A stretch of 45,191 bases of DNA from an uncultured Mucilaginibacter sp. (GTDB lineage Bacteria; Bacteroidota; Bacteroidia; Sphingobacteriales; Sphingobacteriaceae): NCBI GenBank assembly GCA_903866915.1, contig CAIPPO010000047.1, forward strand, positions 1-45,191, in the 5' to 3' direction. Below, one piece after another: positions 18,276 to 26,213 of this stretch (its first letter is position 1; every line of letters starts with the position of its first letter). A program made the translations under genes and the position numbers. The notes under the pieces are model-generated. The model saw only the letters and a program-made list of their open reading frames with translations. It was not told the DNA's origin and did not search any database.

Positions 18276-21200
18276 TTACCTGAAATTCCTTCCCTTGTAG
18301 TAAACCTGCTTTGGCTGCTTGATGGCATCTTCGATATTAGGGGGAATACTGGTTTCATCGCTGCGCGATAAGGTAAGCACCGGCTGATATTTGTCTTTCG
18401 TTATACCATTAAGTAAGCTGGTGAGGTTATAACAGCGTTTGATGATCACATGGATAACCTTTTCCTCGCGCTGCAATTTGCCCTCAACCATGAGTAAGGT
18501 GGATTGTAATATCTCTTTCCGGTACTGATCAAAAATACCCTGAAAAGCCACCAGATTGGCAAACCCCGTTTCATCTTCAATTGTAATAAAACAAACACCT
18601 TTTGCAGTTCCGGGTCTTTGCCGTACGGTGATGAGCCCGGCTATTTTTAATGGTGTACCATCTGCTATCTTATCAAGTTCATTCGCAGCGCGTACATGCA
18701 ACAGGCTTAATTTTTCGCGCACAAAACTTACCGGGTGTTTTTTCAAGGATAAGCCGGTCATCGCATAATCCTGCACCACGTGCTCGGCATCGCTCATTAA
18801 AGGCAGACTGATCTGAGGCTCAAATGCGCTTTCGGACCGCTGTCCTTTAAACAATGCTTCAGGCTTATCAGCCATTGCGGTCACCTGCCACAGGGCCTCG
18901 CGGCGGTTAAGCTGCATCGAACCAAATGCATCGGCATCGCCCAGCCTTTCAATAGTTGCCTGCGATATGCCTGCATCACTCAATTGCTGTATCGAAGTAT
19001 AAGGGGCTGATCTTTGAGTGATCAATAGCTGTATATCTTCCTCCCTTATACCTTTTACCTGCCTGAAACCTAAGCGCATCGCATAATACTTTCCAGCACG
19101 TTCTTCGAGGGTATTGTCCCAAACCGAAAAGTTTACATCAACCGGCCTTACCTCTACGCCATGCTTACGTGCATCGATCACAATCTGTGCCGGCTGGTAA
19201 AAACCCATCGGCTGACTATTCAGCAAGGCGCAGGCAAATACATCGGGATAATAATATTTGATATAGCCCGAAACATATACCAGCAATGCAAAACTGGCTG
19301 CATGACTCTCGGGGAATCCATAGCCCTCAAAACCCTGCAACTGCTTAAATATCCGCCTCGAAAATTCTTCCTCATAACCATTGGCTACCATGCCATCAAC
19401 CAGTTTCTTCTCCAGCTGATGCAGTTTGCCATTGGCTTTAAAGGTTGCCATACTGCGCCTCAATTCATCCGCTTCGGTTGGGGTAAAGCGGGCGGCAACA
19501 ATAGCCACCTCCATGGCCTGTTCCTGAAACAAGGGTACTCCCCTGGTGCGCCCCAATACATCCCGCAGTTCATCCTTCGGATATTCTTCGGGCTCCTCGC
19601 CATTGCGGCGGCGCAGGTAGGGATGCACCATCTGGCCCTGTATAGGGCCCGGGCGTACAATGGCCACTTCTATCACCAGGTCGTAAAAGCAGTTGGGTTT
19701 TAACCGCGGCAGCATCGACATCTGCGCCCGGCTCTCGATCTGGAACACACCCAGCGTATCGGCATCGCAAAACATTTTATAAACTTTGGGATCGTCCTGC
19801 GGCACATTGGCCAGGGTATGCGCTATACCGTAATGCGCTTTTACCAGGTCGAAGCCCTTGCGGATACAGGTTAACATGCCCAGTCCCAAAACATCAACCT
19901 TAAAAAAACCAAGAGCCTCAATATCGTCTTTGTTCCACTCCAGGTTAGTACGCTCGGCCATACGGGCATTGATCAGGGGGCATAGTTCGGATACTTTTCC
20001 CTGGGTGATCACAAAGCCACCGGTATGCTGGCCCAACTGCCGGGGGAAACCCAGTAACTGCCCCGTAAGCTCCAGTGCTTTTTTCAGGTGTGCATTATCG
20101 GGGTTTAAACCTTGTTCGGCCAGTAATTTACCCTCAAACCACTCATCGGTGTATTGCCAAATGGCTCCCGACAAGCGTTTGATGGTATCTACAGATAAAC
20201 CCATGGCTTTACCCACATCTCTTATGGCACCCTTTTGCCGTTCCTGGGTAACGGTAGCAATGATACCTGAGCGGTCGCGCCCATATTTGTTGTAGATATA
20301 TTGGATCACCTCTTCGCGGCGCTCATGCTCAAAATCGACATCAATATCGGGTGGTTCGTTACGGGCATCCGACATGAAGCGGGCAAACAGCAGTTTAAAT
20401 TTTGATGGATCGACCGAAGTAATTCCCAAACAATAACATACCACCGAATTTGCCGCCGAGCCCCTTCCCTGGCACAGGATATCCCGGCTTCGGGCAAAAT
20501 GCACATAATCATGAACCGTTAGAAAATAGGAAGCATAGCCCTTGCGTTCAATAAACTCCAGCTCATCTTTTATGGTATTACTTATTTTTTTGGGGATGGT
20601 ATCGCCAAAGCGTTCATGGGCGCCCTGCCAGGTAAGCATGCTTAACTCTTCCTGTGGTGTCCTTCCCTCGGTTGTTAGCTCTTCCGGGTAAACATACTGT
20701 AAAGTATCCAGCGAAAACTGGCAGGCCTCGGCTATCTCCTGCGTATATTTTATAGCATCCGGATATTGCTCAAACAGCCGCTGCATTTCTTCCATCGGCT
20801 TCAGGTAACGCTCGGCATTGGGGTGCAGCTTGAAGCCCGCATTATGGATATTGCATTTTTCGCGAACGCAGGTGAGTATATCCTGCAACTGCCGCCGGCC
20901 CGGCTCGTGATAATGCACATCATTGGTGGCCACCATAGGCACATCATATTGAGCCGACAACTGCGATAAGCGGTACAATCTTTTCTGATCATCACCATGA
21001 TAATACCGGCAGCCAGCCAGGTAAAGCTCGCGGCCCAATGCCTCGCGGTATTCTTTCAATGCTATCTTGAAGGAATCCTCTAGCTCAAACCGCTCATTTA
21101 ATACCGATGGGGGCACCGCAATAAATTTGATCCCTTTGGCATGGGCATAAACATCGGCACGGTACAGGTGGCAGTCGCCCTTTTCAGCCCGCATATTGCC

Positions 21201-21482
21201 GAGGGTAAGCAGGGCCGATAAACGCCCATAAGCATCCTTATCGGTTGGGTAGGCCAGCAGGCTGGGGCCATCCAGCAAGTCGAGGCGGCAGGCAGGTATA
21301 ATTTCGATATCCTTTTTACGGGTAGCCACATGCGCACGCACCAGTCCGGCAAAGCTGTTCCGGTCGGTAATGGCTATTTTGCGGTAGCCGTATACTTCGG
21401 CCTGCTCCACCATTTCGCCGGGATGCGATGCACCGCGCAGAAACGTAAAATTGGTTGTCACCTGTAACTCGGTATAGCTCAT
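18276..21482 (-). CDS. dnaE2: Error-prone DNA polymerase III alpha subunit
   Basis: A 1068-residue C-family DNA polymerase of the DnaE2/ImuC type, the polymerase of the damage-induced mutagenesis cassette. The N-terminal PHP domain (NFTFLRGASHPGEMVEQAEVYGYRKIAITDRNSFAG) is followed by the polymerase core with PDIDVDFEHERREEVIQYIYNKYGR, the OB-fold region (LKIAGLITVRQRPGTAKGVCFITIEDETG) and a short C-terminus lacking the tau-binding tail. It is the third gene of imuA-imuB-dnaE2. The cassette looks G+C-richer than its neighbours. Confidence 0.95.
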   Translation of the reverse strand: MSYTELQVTTNFTFLRGASHPGEMVEQAEVYGYRKIAITDRNSFAGLVRAHVATRKKDIEIIPACRLDLLDGPSLLAYPTDKDAYGRLSALLTLGNMRAEKGDCHLYRADVYAHAKGIKFIAVPPSVLNERFELEDSFKIALKEYREALGRELYLAGCRYYHGDDQKRLYRLSQLSAQYDVPMVATNDVHYHEPGRRQLQDILTCVREKCNIHNAGFKLHPNAERYLKPMEEMQRLFEQYPDAIKYTQEIAEACQFSLDTLQYVYPEELTTEGRTPQEELSMLTWQGAHERFGDTIPKKISNTIKDELEFIERKGYASYFLTVHDYVHFARSRDILCQGRGSAANSVVCYCLGITSVDPSKFKLLFARFMSDARNEPPDIDVDFEHERREEVIQYIYNKYGRDRSGIIATVTQERQKGAIRDVGKAMGLSVDTIKRLSGAIWQYTDEWFEGKLLAEQGLNPDNAHLKKALELTGQLLGFPRQLGQHTGGFVITQGKVSELCPLINARMAERTNLEWNKDDIEALGFFKVDVLGLGMLTCIRKGFDLVKAHYGIAHTLANVPQDDPKVYKMFCDADTLGVFQIESRAQMSMLPRLKPNCFYDLVIEVAIVRPGPIQGQMVHPYLRRRNGEEPEEYPKDELRDVLGRTRGVPLFQEQAMEVAIVAARFTPTEADELRRSMATFKANGKLHQLEKKLVDGMVANGYEEEFSRRIFKQLQGFEGYGFPESHAASFALLVYVSGYIKYYYPDVFACALLNSQPMGFYQPAQIVIDARKHGVEVRPVDVNFSVWDNTLEERAGKYYAMRLGFRQVKGIREEDIQLLITQRSAPYTSIQQLSDAGISQATIERLGDADAFGSMQLNRREALWQVTAMADKPEALFKGQRSESAFEPQISLPLMSDAEHVVQDYAMTGLSLKKHPVSFVREKLSLLHVRAANELDKIADGTPLKIAGLITVRQRPGTAKGVCFITIEDETGFANLVAFQGIFDQYRKEILQSTLLMVEGKLQREEKVIHVIIKRCYNLTSLLNGITKDKYQPVLTLSRSDETSIPPNIEDAIKQPKQVYYKGRNFR

Positions 21483-21494
21483 CCTGTCCCCCCT

Positions 21495-22994
21495 TCATGC
21501 AAAAAAACCGTGTATAAACCATTGGTAGGCCTGCCCGTCATAATGTCCCGACCTGAACAGCCAGTACCGGTTACCCTTTTCATCTTCCACAATATAATAA
21601 TCGCGGTGCTCGCCTTCATCCAGCCACCATTCGCGCTCAATACGTTCAGGGCCATCGGCGCATTTTATCCGGTGACGCTCGCCCTTGTAAACAAATACCT
21701 TAGGCGGGTAATCGGGTATAACGGCAATGGTATCTATCCGCTCGGGCCGTGCAAGCAACTGTGTTGGTCGTGGTCTTGCAGTGGGCCACATAATGCCCGG
21801 CTTTTCTTTGAGCGATGCCGCCAGCTTTATCGACCGCTCGGGCCAAAAATGTTCATCGGGCAGGTAGCGGTGTATGGCCCGGGGGCCCACTTTACCCGCC
21901 AGGCGGTCCAGCAGTTCGGCAACGGCATCATCTTCCAGTCCGGGTTTACCGGCCCATAAAGCTTCCTGTATCAGCGGGGCCTCTTCGGTTTTTGTTGCCG
22001 TCAATATAAAAAGCTCTATCCCAAGGCCGGGCTCAACCTGGGCTATCTTCAGTTCAAAAAGCTTGAATAAATGACTGATATGATACGTTGGCCTATTGGT
22101 ACCAATATCAATTTGCAGCACCCTCCCATCCAGCCGGTAATATTTTAAAACTGCGGCACGCAGGCCTTGTCCGTCTCTTTTTAAATCGGCACAAAGCGTC
22201 TCCAGTAACGTTTTGATGCCAATCTCTATCGCCGTGCGGGTGCGTACCGGTTCCAGGCAGGGCAGGCGCGCTTCATAGGTTTCCACGGGGCGCAATAGCT
22301 CCATTACTTCCTCCTCCCGGCCCAAAGCCTGATCCATGCGCTGCAACAGGCCATAGCCAAAACGCCTGCGCAACACCGTGCGCGGCATATCCATAAAACT
22401 GCCAATAGTATACAGGCCCAGTTTATGCAGGCGTTCCAGCACATCGGGCTCCAGCCTCAGCGCGGCAGAGGGCAGTACTTTAAGCATTTGATACTGTGCA
22501 CCGGGCTCAATAACAGGTGTTAGCTTCCCGAAGCGGGCATTGGCCCATGCCGCCCCGATGGTATCTGCAATGGATACCCGCACATCATAGCCCTTGGCAT
22601 TCAAACGGGTGATGATCTCTTTCAGATATTTCTTCTCGCCACCCCAAAGGTGGGTACAGCCCCCGGCATCCAGGATGAGTCCCTCGGGCAGGTCGACCGC
22701 CACGATGGGCGAATAGCGTATGCACCACTCGCCTATGGCCTTCAGCAGGCGCTCATTGCGACCGGGCTTTTCGTCCATCACCTGCAATCCGGGTACTACG
22801 GCACGGGCATCGGCTACAGCCATGCCATGTACGATGCCCTCGGCTTCGGCCAGGGTGTTGGTGGCCCTGATGAGCATGCGGCCATGGTCGGCTTCGGCAA
22901 AGACCAAAGGCTTATCTTTAAAGAATGGCCGGTGGATACTGAGCCAGTCCGTACTTAAGTGCCGGAACCATATAGAAACAAATCGCCGCAACAT
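21495..22994 (-). CDS. imuB: ImuB, Y-family polymerase-like subunit
   Basis: A 499-residue Y-family polymerase homologue. The usual catalytic acids of the first motif are missing (SIWFRHLSTDWLSI in place of a DxDAFFA-type motif), and the SxDE motif is replaced by VDLPEGLILDAGG. This is typical of ImuB, a non-catalytic linker that brings ImuA and DnaE2 to the beta clamp. ATG 12 nt before dnaE2; starts 1 nt after the imuA stop, so all three are one operon. Confidence 0.92.
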   Translation of the reverse strand: MLRRFVSIWFRHLSTDWLSIHRPFFKDKPLVFAEADHGRMLIRATNTLAEAEGIVHGMAVADARAVVPGLQVMDEKPGRNERLLKAIGEWCIRYSPIVAVDLPEGLILDAGGCTHLWGGEKKYLKEIITRLNAKGYDVRVSIADTIGAAWANARFGKLTPVIEPGAQYQMLKVLPSAALRLEPDVLERLHKLGLYTIGSFMDMPRTVLRRRFGYGLLQRMDQALGREEEVMELLRPVETYEARLPCLEPVRTRTAIEIGIKTLLETLCADLKRDGQGLRAAVLKYYRLDGRVLQIDIGTNRPTYHISHLFKLFELKIAQVEPGLGIELFILTATKTEEAPLIQEALWAGKPGLEDDAVAELLDRLAGKVGPRAIHRYLPDEHFWPERSIKLAASLKEKPGIMWPTARPRPTQLLARPERIDTIAVIPDYPPKVFVYKGERHRIKCADGPERIEREWWLDEGEHRDYYIVEDEKGNRYWLFRSGHYDGQAYQWFIHGFFA

Positions 22995-22995
22995 A

Positions 22996-23736
22996 TCACC
23001 CCGCTTTTAATGTAGATAAATGCTCCCGGGCACCGGCAATATCCTGCGCTATCGGCACAAAACCATCAGCCGACCAGCCAATACGAAATACACCGGGGTT
23101 ACCGTTGCGCACTTTTAACAATTCAACCTGCCAGCGCGGGAAACCTACCACGGGTATATCCATTCCGGCCTGGCTGGGCATGGATGCAATTTGCCAGCGG
23201 GCCACGCATGTGGTACTGCTTACTTTTTGCAGATCGCTGCGCAGGATGAAGCCCGTTACCCTGCTTGTTTCAACCGCCAGCTGCAGGCGCCGCGACTGGG
23301 CGAATGTCAGTTCACGCAATTCGGCCACTACGGCGGCAAGGCCCCCGCATTTAAGCGCCTCTTCGGCGGCCCATAGCACCTGCTTCTCGTTTTGCAGGTC
23401 GACGAATATGATACGGTCGGGCTCGACACCGAAACGCTTTAATGCCGGTGCAAAAAGCTTGCGCGATACACCTATCCAAAGACAAATACCCTGCTGCCCC
23501 ATCAGTTTGGCCAGCAAGCCGCCAATAAAGCCCCCCGATGCTGCAGCCGACTCGGGCCCAGGCACCAGAAACTCGTGTATGGCACCTGTAGGGAAAACCC
23601 CGTTAGGGAAAGCAGCCTCGAGCGCACCCAGGCCAAAGGCCTGCTCCTGCGCTGCCTGCGGCGGTTTAAAGCCCTGCCATAGCAAAATATTTTGCTGCAA
23701 ACGTGCAATGGTATCTTTCCTGCTTTCGGGTATCAC
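22996..23736 (-). CDS. imuA: ImuA, RecA-like mutagenesis protein
   Basis: A 246-residue RecA-fold protein, first gene of the mutagenesis cassette. Seen: GLGALEAAFPNGVFPTGAIHEFL, GGFIGGLLAKLMGQQGICLWIGVSRKLFAPAL and RIIFVDLQNEKQVLWAAEEALKCGGLAAVV, as in ImuA-like proteins. The start is GTG at 23736: in frame upstream there is TAG within nine bases and no ATG near the beginning. A near-perfect 25-bp palindrome sits directly against this start. Confidence 0.87.
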   Translation of the reverse strand: MIPESRKDTIARLQQNILLWQGFKPPQAAQEQAFGLGALEAAFPNGVFPTGAIHEFLVPGPESAAASGGFIGGLLAKLMGQQGICLWIGVSRKLFAPALKRFGVEPDRIIFVDLQNEKQVLWAAEEALKCGGLAAVVAELRELTFAQSRRLQLAVETSRVTGFILRSDLQKVSSTTCVARWQIASMPSQAGMDIPVVGFPRWQVELLKVRNGNPGVFRIGWSADGFVPIAQDIAGAREHLSTLKAG

Positions 23737-23761
23737 AAATTGCTAATATTTTTAGCAATTT
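23737..23761 (-). promoter_or_regulatory. Palindrome touching the imuA start (candidate operator)
   Basis: Arms AAATTGCTAA (23737-23746) and TTAGCAATTT (23752-23761) around TATTT. It lies immediately upstream of the GTG start of imuA, where a damage-response repressor would block the cassette. It could instead be an mRNA hairpin hiding the ribosome site. No LexA gene is in view. Confidence 0.55.
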
Positions 23762-23821
23762 TAGGTAGAATTTCGGAGATGCGCAAGAGAAATGCATAGT
23801 TTTTTTATGTACCACGCCCCT

Positions 23822-23845
23822 CATGGTGGTGTCGCCACCAACATG
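23822..23845. repeat. Palindrome, CACCAACATG variant
   Basis: CATGGTGGTG / CACCAACATG (one mismatch) around TCGC. It belongs with the CACCAACGAA palindromes at 24.6-26.1 kb: same 10-nt arm length and 4-nt centre. A half copy, CACCAACATGG, follows at 23913-23923. Confidence 0.6.
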
Positions 23846-24011
23846 TCCAGTCATATCACAGGTACCTCAAACCACACCAATAAACCCTAAAACATCACTA
23901 GTATGAGGAACCCACCAACATGGCACGTGATATGAAATGAATTACAATCCCAGAAATTATCGTAGAAAAAATGAGCGTCGCTTTAAAGGATATTATTTGA
24001 CCAATAAAATT

Positions 24012-24056
24012 ATTCATAGATTTATGGCTACCTAAACGGTAGCTTTTTTTATGAAT
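24012..24056 (+). promoter_or_regulatory. Terminator-like hairpin overlapping a start codon
   Basis: Inner stem GCTACC (24027-24032) / GGTAGC (24038-24043) is followed by seven T, the form of a rho-independent terminator. An outer arm ATTCATA (24012-24018) can pair with TATGAAT (24050-24056), which contains the ATG of the next gene. This suggests attenuation or start-codon masking. Confidence 0.55.
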
Positions 24057-24614
24057 GATAGCTATTTAAAAACACTAGAATATTTAGAACCGTGGGAGAT
24101 TGATAGAAAGGTGGAAATAGCCCACGTACTCTGTGGTTGGTTTAAGCGGCAAAAAAATGCAGACCCAAATGAATCGATTATTAGCATTAATGAGAGAATT
24201 TTAAGGTTTTGTAAAGAGATGCAATCAAATGGACATATAACATTTGAAACGCAACCCGAAAACTATACCAATCAACCAGAAATTAAGGTACAGGCTCGAC
24301 TAACATATTCAGGATTGCAATATCTTAACGAGTATCGTTTAACTGTTTCAAATATCAATTTGAACGCAACAATCAGGAATAACTTTAAGTATCAATTAGG
24401 CTTAGGTATAATTACCTTATTTGCAATATTAACAACGGCCTGCTATTCTATAGCTACTTATTACAAAGTTGATTCACCAACCCTGAAATCGATAAGCACA
24501 GAATTGCAACGCCAAAGCATATCGCAAGAAAAAATGCTGCAATCACAAAAAGGGATTGATAAATCTCTTCGGACAATGACAAAGGAAACTTCGCCCAAAA
24601 AGACAGGCGGTTAG
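24051..24614 (+). CDS. Single-pass membrane protein of unknown function
   Basis: A 187-residue protein. Residues 1-110 are soluble and mixed-charge, with a possible winged-helix-like LTYSGLQYLNEYRL end; about residues 117-138 form one hydrophobic segment (LGLGIITLFAILTTACYSIATY); the rest is a Gln/Lys/Ser-rich tail with coiled-coil character. No family recognised. The ATG directly follows a T run, no Shine-Dalgarno is present, and TAA in frame 18 nt upstream limits the start. Base composition is more A+T-rich than the imu cassette. Confidence 0.65.
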   Translation: MNDSYLKTLEYLEPWEIDRKVEIAHVLCGWFKRQKNADPNESIISINERILRFCKEMQSNGHITFETQPENYTNQPEIKVQARLTYSGLQYLNEYRLTVSNINLNATIRNNFKYQLGLGIITLFAILTTACYSIATYYKVDSPTLKSISTELQRQSISQEKMLQSQKGIDKSLRTMTKETSPKKTGG

Positions 24615-24640
24615 TTTTCATGATCTAACACGTATATAGT

Positions 24641-24665
24641 CTCCTGGGGACACCAACGAAGGGGG
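24641..24665. repeat. CACCAACGAA element, copy 1 (left arm decayed)
   Basis: Right arm CACCAACGAA is intact, followed by GGGGG; the left arm reads CTCCTGG instead of TTCGTTGG. It lies 66 nt upstream of the next start codon. Confidence 0.65.
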
Positions 24666-24730
24666 AAAAGAAAATATCCCTAAGCATACCGCAATCTAAA
24701 CCAAACGCTAAATCGAAACCAAAAAACAAA

Positions 24731-25126
24731 ATGATCACCAAAAAAACCATAGCATACACGATTTCCGCTATATTAACCCTACTGATCTTAAACTCAAAAA
24801 GCATGGCACAAGACCATAAAATTTACCGGATAGCAAAAATTACAGTTGACCCGGCGCAACTGGATAAGTATCAATCTGCATTAAAAGAACAAATGACCAC
24901 TGCCATGGCTGTTGAACCTGGCGTTTTAAGTTACTATGCCGTATCAGACAAAAAAGATGCATCACATATCACCATATTTGAGATTTACGCCGATTCAACT
25001 GCCTATCAGGCTCATATACAAACACCGCATTTTAAGAAGTACAAAGAAACCGTAAAAGACATGGTTAAGTCTTTATATCTTGAAGATGTTGATGTGATCG
25101 GCATTGCGAAAAAACCCGGTATGTAA
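24731..25126 (+). CDS. Exported antibiotic-biosynthesis-monooxygenase (ABM) fold protein
   Basis: A 131-residue protein with signal peptide (ISAILTLLILNSKSMAQ, cleavage near residue 27) followed by a full ABM domain: YRIAKITVDPAQLDKYQSALKEQMTTAMAVEPGVLSYY and IFEIYADSTAYQAHIQTPHFKKYKE. ABM proteins are small dimeric ferredoxin-fold enzymes, often quinol or haem oxygenases (YgiN, IsdG types). Export to the periplasm is unusual but known in Bacteroidota. Substrate not predictable. Confidence 0.85.
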   Translation: MITKKTIAYTISAILTLLILNSKSMAQDHKIYRIAKITVDPAQLDKYQSALKEQMTTAMAVEPGVLSYYAVSDKKDASHITIFEIYADSTAYQAHIQTPHFKKYKETVKDMVKSLYLEDVDVIGIAKKPGM

Positions 25127-25209
25127 ATCATGATGTGATCTAACACCAATATTTCACCTGTCAACTGCAAATACCTACCCTGCTACTAATTTCCCCGCAT
25201 GCACACGCT

Positions 25210-25233
25210 TTCGTTGGTGGGGACACCAACGAA
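25210..25233. repeat. CACCAACGAA palindrome, copy 2 (perfect)
   Basis: Perfect 10-bp arms TTCGTTGGTG / CACCAACGAA with centre GGGA, a GNRA-type loop if transcribed. It is followed directly by a run of ten G. Confidence 0.8.
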
Positions 25234-25243
25234 GGGGGGGGGG
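25234..25243 (+). repeat. G10 homopolymer tract
   Basis: Ten consecutive G follow the perfect palindrome and end 18 nt before the ATG of a 55-codon gene. Such tracts are prone to slippage. Confidence 0.7.
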
Positions 25244-25261
25244 AAATGAAAAATAAATCAT

Positions 25262-25429
25262 ATGGAAAAGCCCGATAATAAAAAACAAGGTACGCTATTT
25301 ACACGGCGAGAAAATGGTTTTGGCTGGGATTTAAACATTGGCAGCAGGTTATCCTACGTAATACTAGCCATTATATTAGGTGCCCCCTTTGCGGCTGTAG
25401 CCTTATGTATGATTTTGATCAGGAAATAA
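25262..25429 (+). CDS. 55-residue single-pass membrane protein
   Basis: Small gene. It starts MEKPDNKKQGTLFTRRENGF, continues into GWDLNIGSRLS, then one hydrophobic helix (YVILAIILGAPFAAVALCMILI) and ends RK. A polar N-terminus with a basic tail suggests a single membrane pass. G+A-rich sequence lies upstream of the ATG. No family recognised. It sits in the series of small plus-strand genes that each follow a CACCAACGAA element. Confidence 0.6.
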   Translation: MEKPDNKKQGTLFTRRENGFGWDLNIGSRLSYVILAIILGAPFAAVALCMILIRK

Positions 25430-25511
25430 CCCTGCATACGCTAAAACACTATAGCCACTGCTCATCAACAGCAAGGAATTCCATTATTAATCTATCTCAC
25501 CTGATCGCCGG

Positions 25512-25538
25512 TTTCGTTGGGGAGGGACACCAACGAAA
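25512..25538. repeat. CACCAACGAA palindrome, copy 3
   Basis: Arms TTTCGTTGG / CCAACGAAA (9 bp) around a 9-nt centre, followed by AGGAAAACGTGAC. It lies 80 nt upstream of the 25617 gene. Confidence 0.75.
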
Positions 25539-25616
25539 GGAAAACGTGACTTTCCGCACAATAAAGTTACACAACATCAGTTAATACTAATAAGTTGTAA
25601 TTATTACCTATGAACA

Positions 25617-25889
25617 ATGAAAGTATCTGTAAAGCCCCAACTCGCAGAAGCCAAAGTACAAAAACACCATTATAAAGGGTATGAATATTGGATTACCCTT
25701 GAACCAGCAAAACATGATTCAACAAACGAGACTGTTTTTCTTGCTTACGTGAGTAACAATGAACCAGATTGGTTAAATCAGGGCTCGTTAGTTAAAGACC
25801 AAAATGGAGATGTTATGATTGCAAATAATGAGTTAGTTGCTTTCGCGAATTCCAAAGAAATTGTTCAGGCTGGAATAGATCGTTTGTAA
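25617..25889 (+). CDS. Small soluble protein of unknown function
   Basis: A 90-residue protein (MKVSVKPQLAEAKVQ...; centre YKGYEYWITLEPAKHDSTNETVFLAYVSN; ends QAGIDRL). Family not recognised; the pattern suggests a small mixed alpha/beta fold. An overlapping ATG 7 nt upstream is in another frame and stops early. Confidence 0.6.
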   Translation: MKVSVKPQLAEAKVQKHHYKGYEYWITLEPAKHDSTNETVFLAYVSNNEPDWLNQGSLVKDQNGDVMIANNELVAFANSKEIVQAGIDRL

Positions 25890-26099
25890 AAACATCCCAA
25901 AAAAAATAAAGTGCCTTAAGTATTGCGCTTAGGGTATTAACTAAACTTTATCACTAACAGCGACCAGTATTTGCTTTACCCCTTTATTAAATATAATTCC
26001 AGGGGGAATTCAGACCTCCCGTGCCTTAAACCGTATACTGGCTCCTGCCCCCACCAACAAAACCACCTATCATCAATCCTTAAAACCATGCTGATAAGC

Positions 26100-26125
26100 T
26101 TCGTGGTGATGACACCAACGAAGGG
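26100..26125. repeat. CACCAACGAA palindrome, copy 4
   Basis: TTCGTGGTG / CACCAACGAA (one base missing in the left arm) around ATGA, followed by GGG AAATGTGAC as in copy 3. It ends 5 nt before the distal FNR-like box of the kinase promoter. Confidence 0.7.
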
Positions 26126-26130
26126 AAATG

Positions 26131-26195
26131 TGACCACCATCACTTTTTTCTATATCGCCGGACATTTTAATTATTTATCGCAACTTTGACATTTG
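26131..26195 (+). promoter_or_regulatory. Tandem FNR/FixK-like promoter of the haem-PAS kinase
   Basis: Distal site TGACCACCATCA (26131-26142) is a perfect TGAY-N4-RTCA. The proximal site 22 bp downstream is degenerate (TATCGCCGGACA, 26153-26164). A -7-like GACATTTG lies at 26188-26195 (7 of 8 to TAnnTTTG). Spacing equals that of five other promoters. Start codon at 26214. A second -7-like box, CAACTTTG (26181-26188), overlaps. Suggests autoregulation. Confidence 0.6.
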
Positions 26196-26213
26196 TGATG
26201 AATATCATTTTGT

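Noticed and set aside
24641..26125. CRISPR array formed by the CACCAACGAA repeats
   Set aside because: Copies are 300-560 nt apart with genes between them, differ in sequence and no cas gene is near.
25971..26189. 72-codon plus-strand frame
   Set aside because: It crosses a palindromic repeat and the kinase promoter and has unlikely composition.
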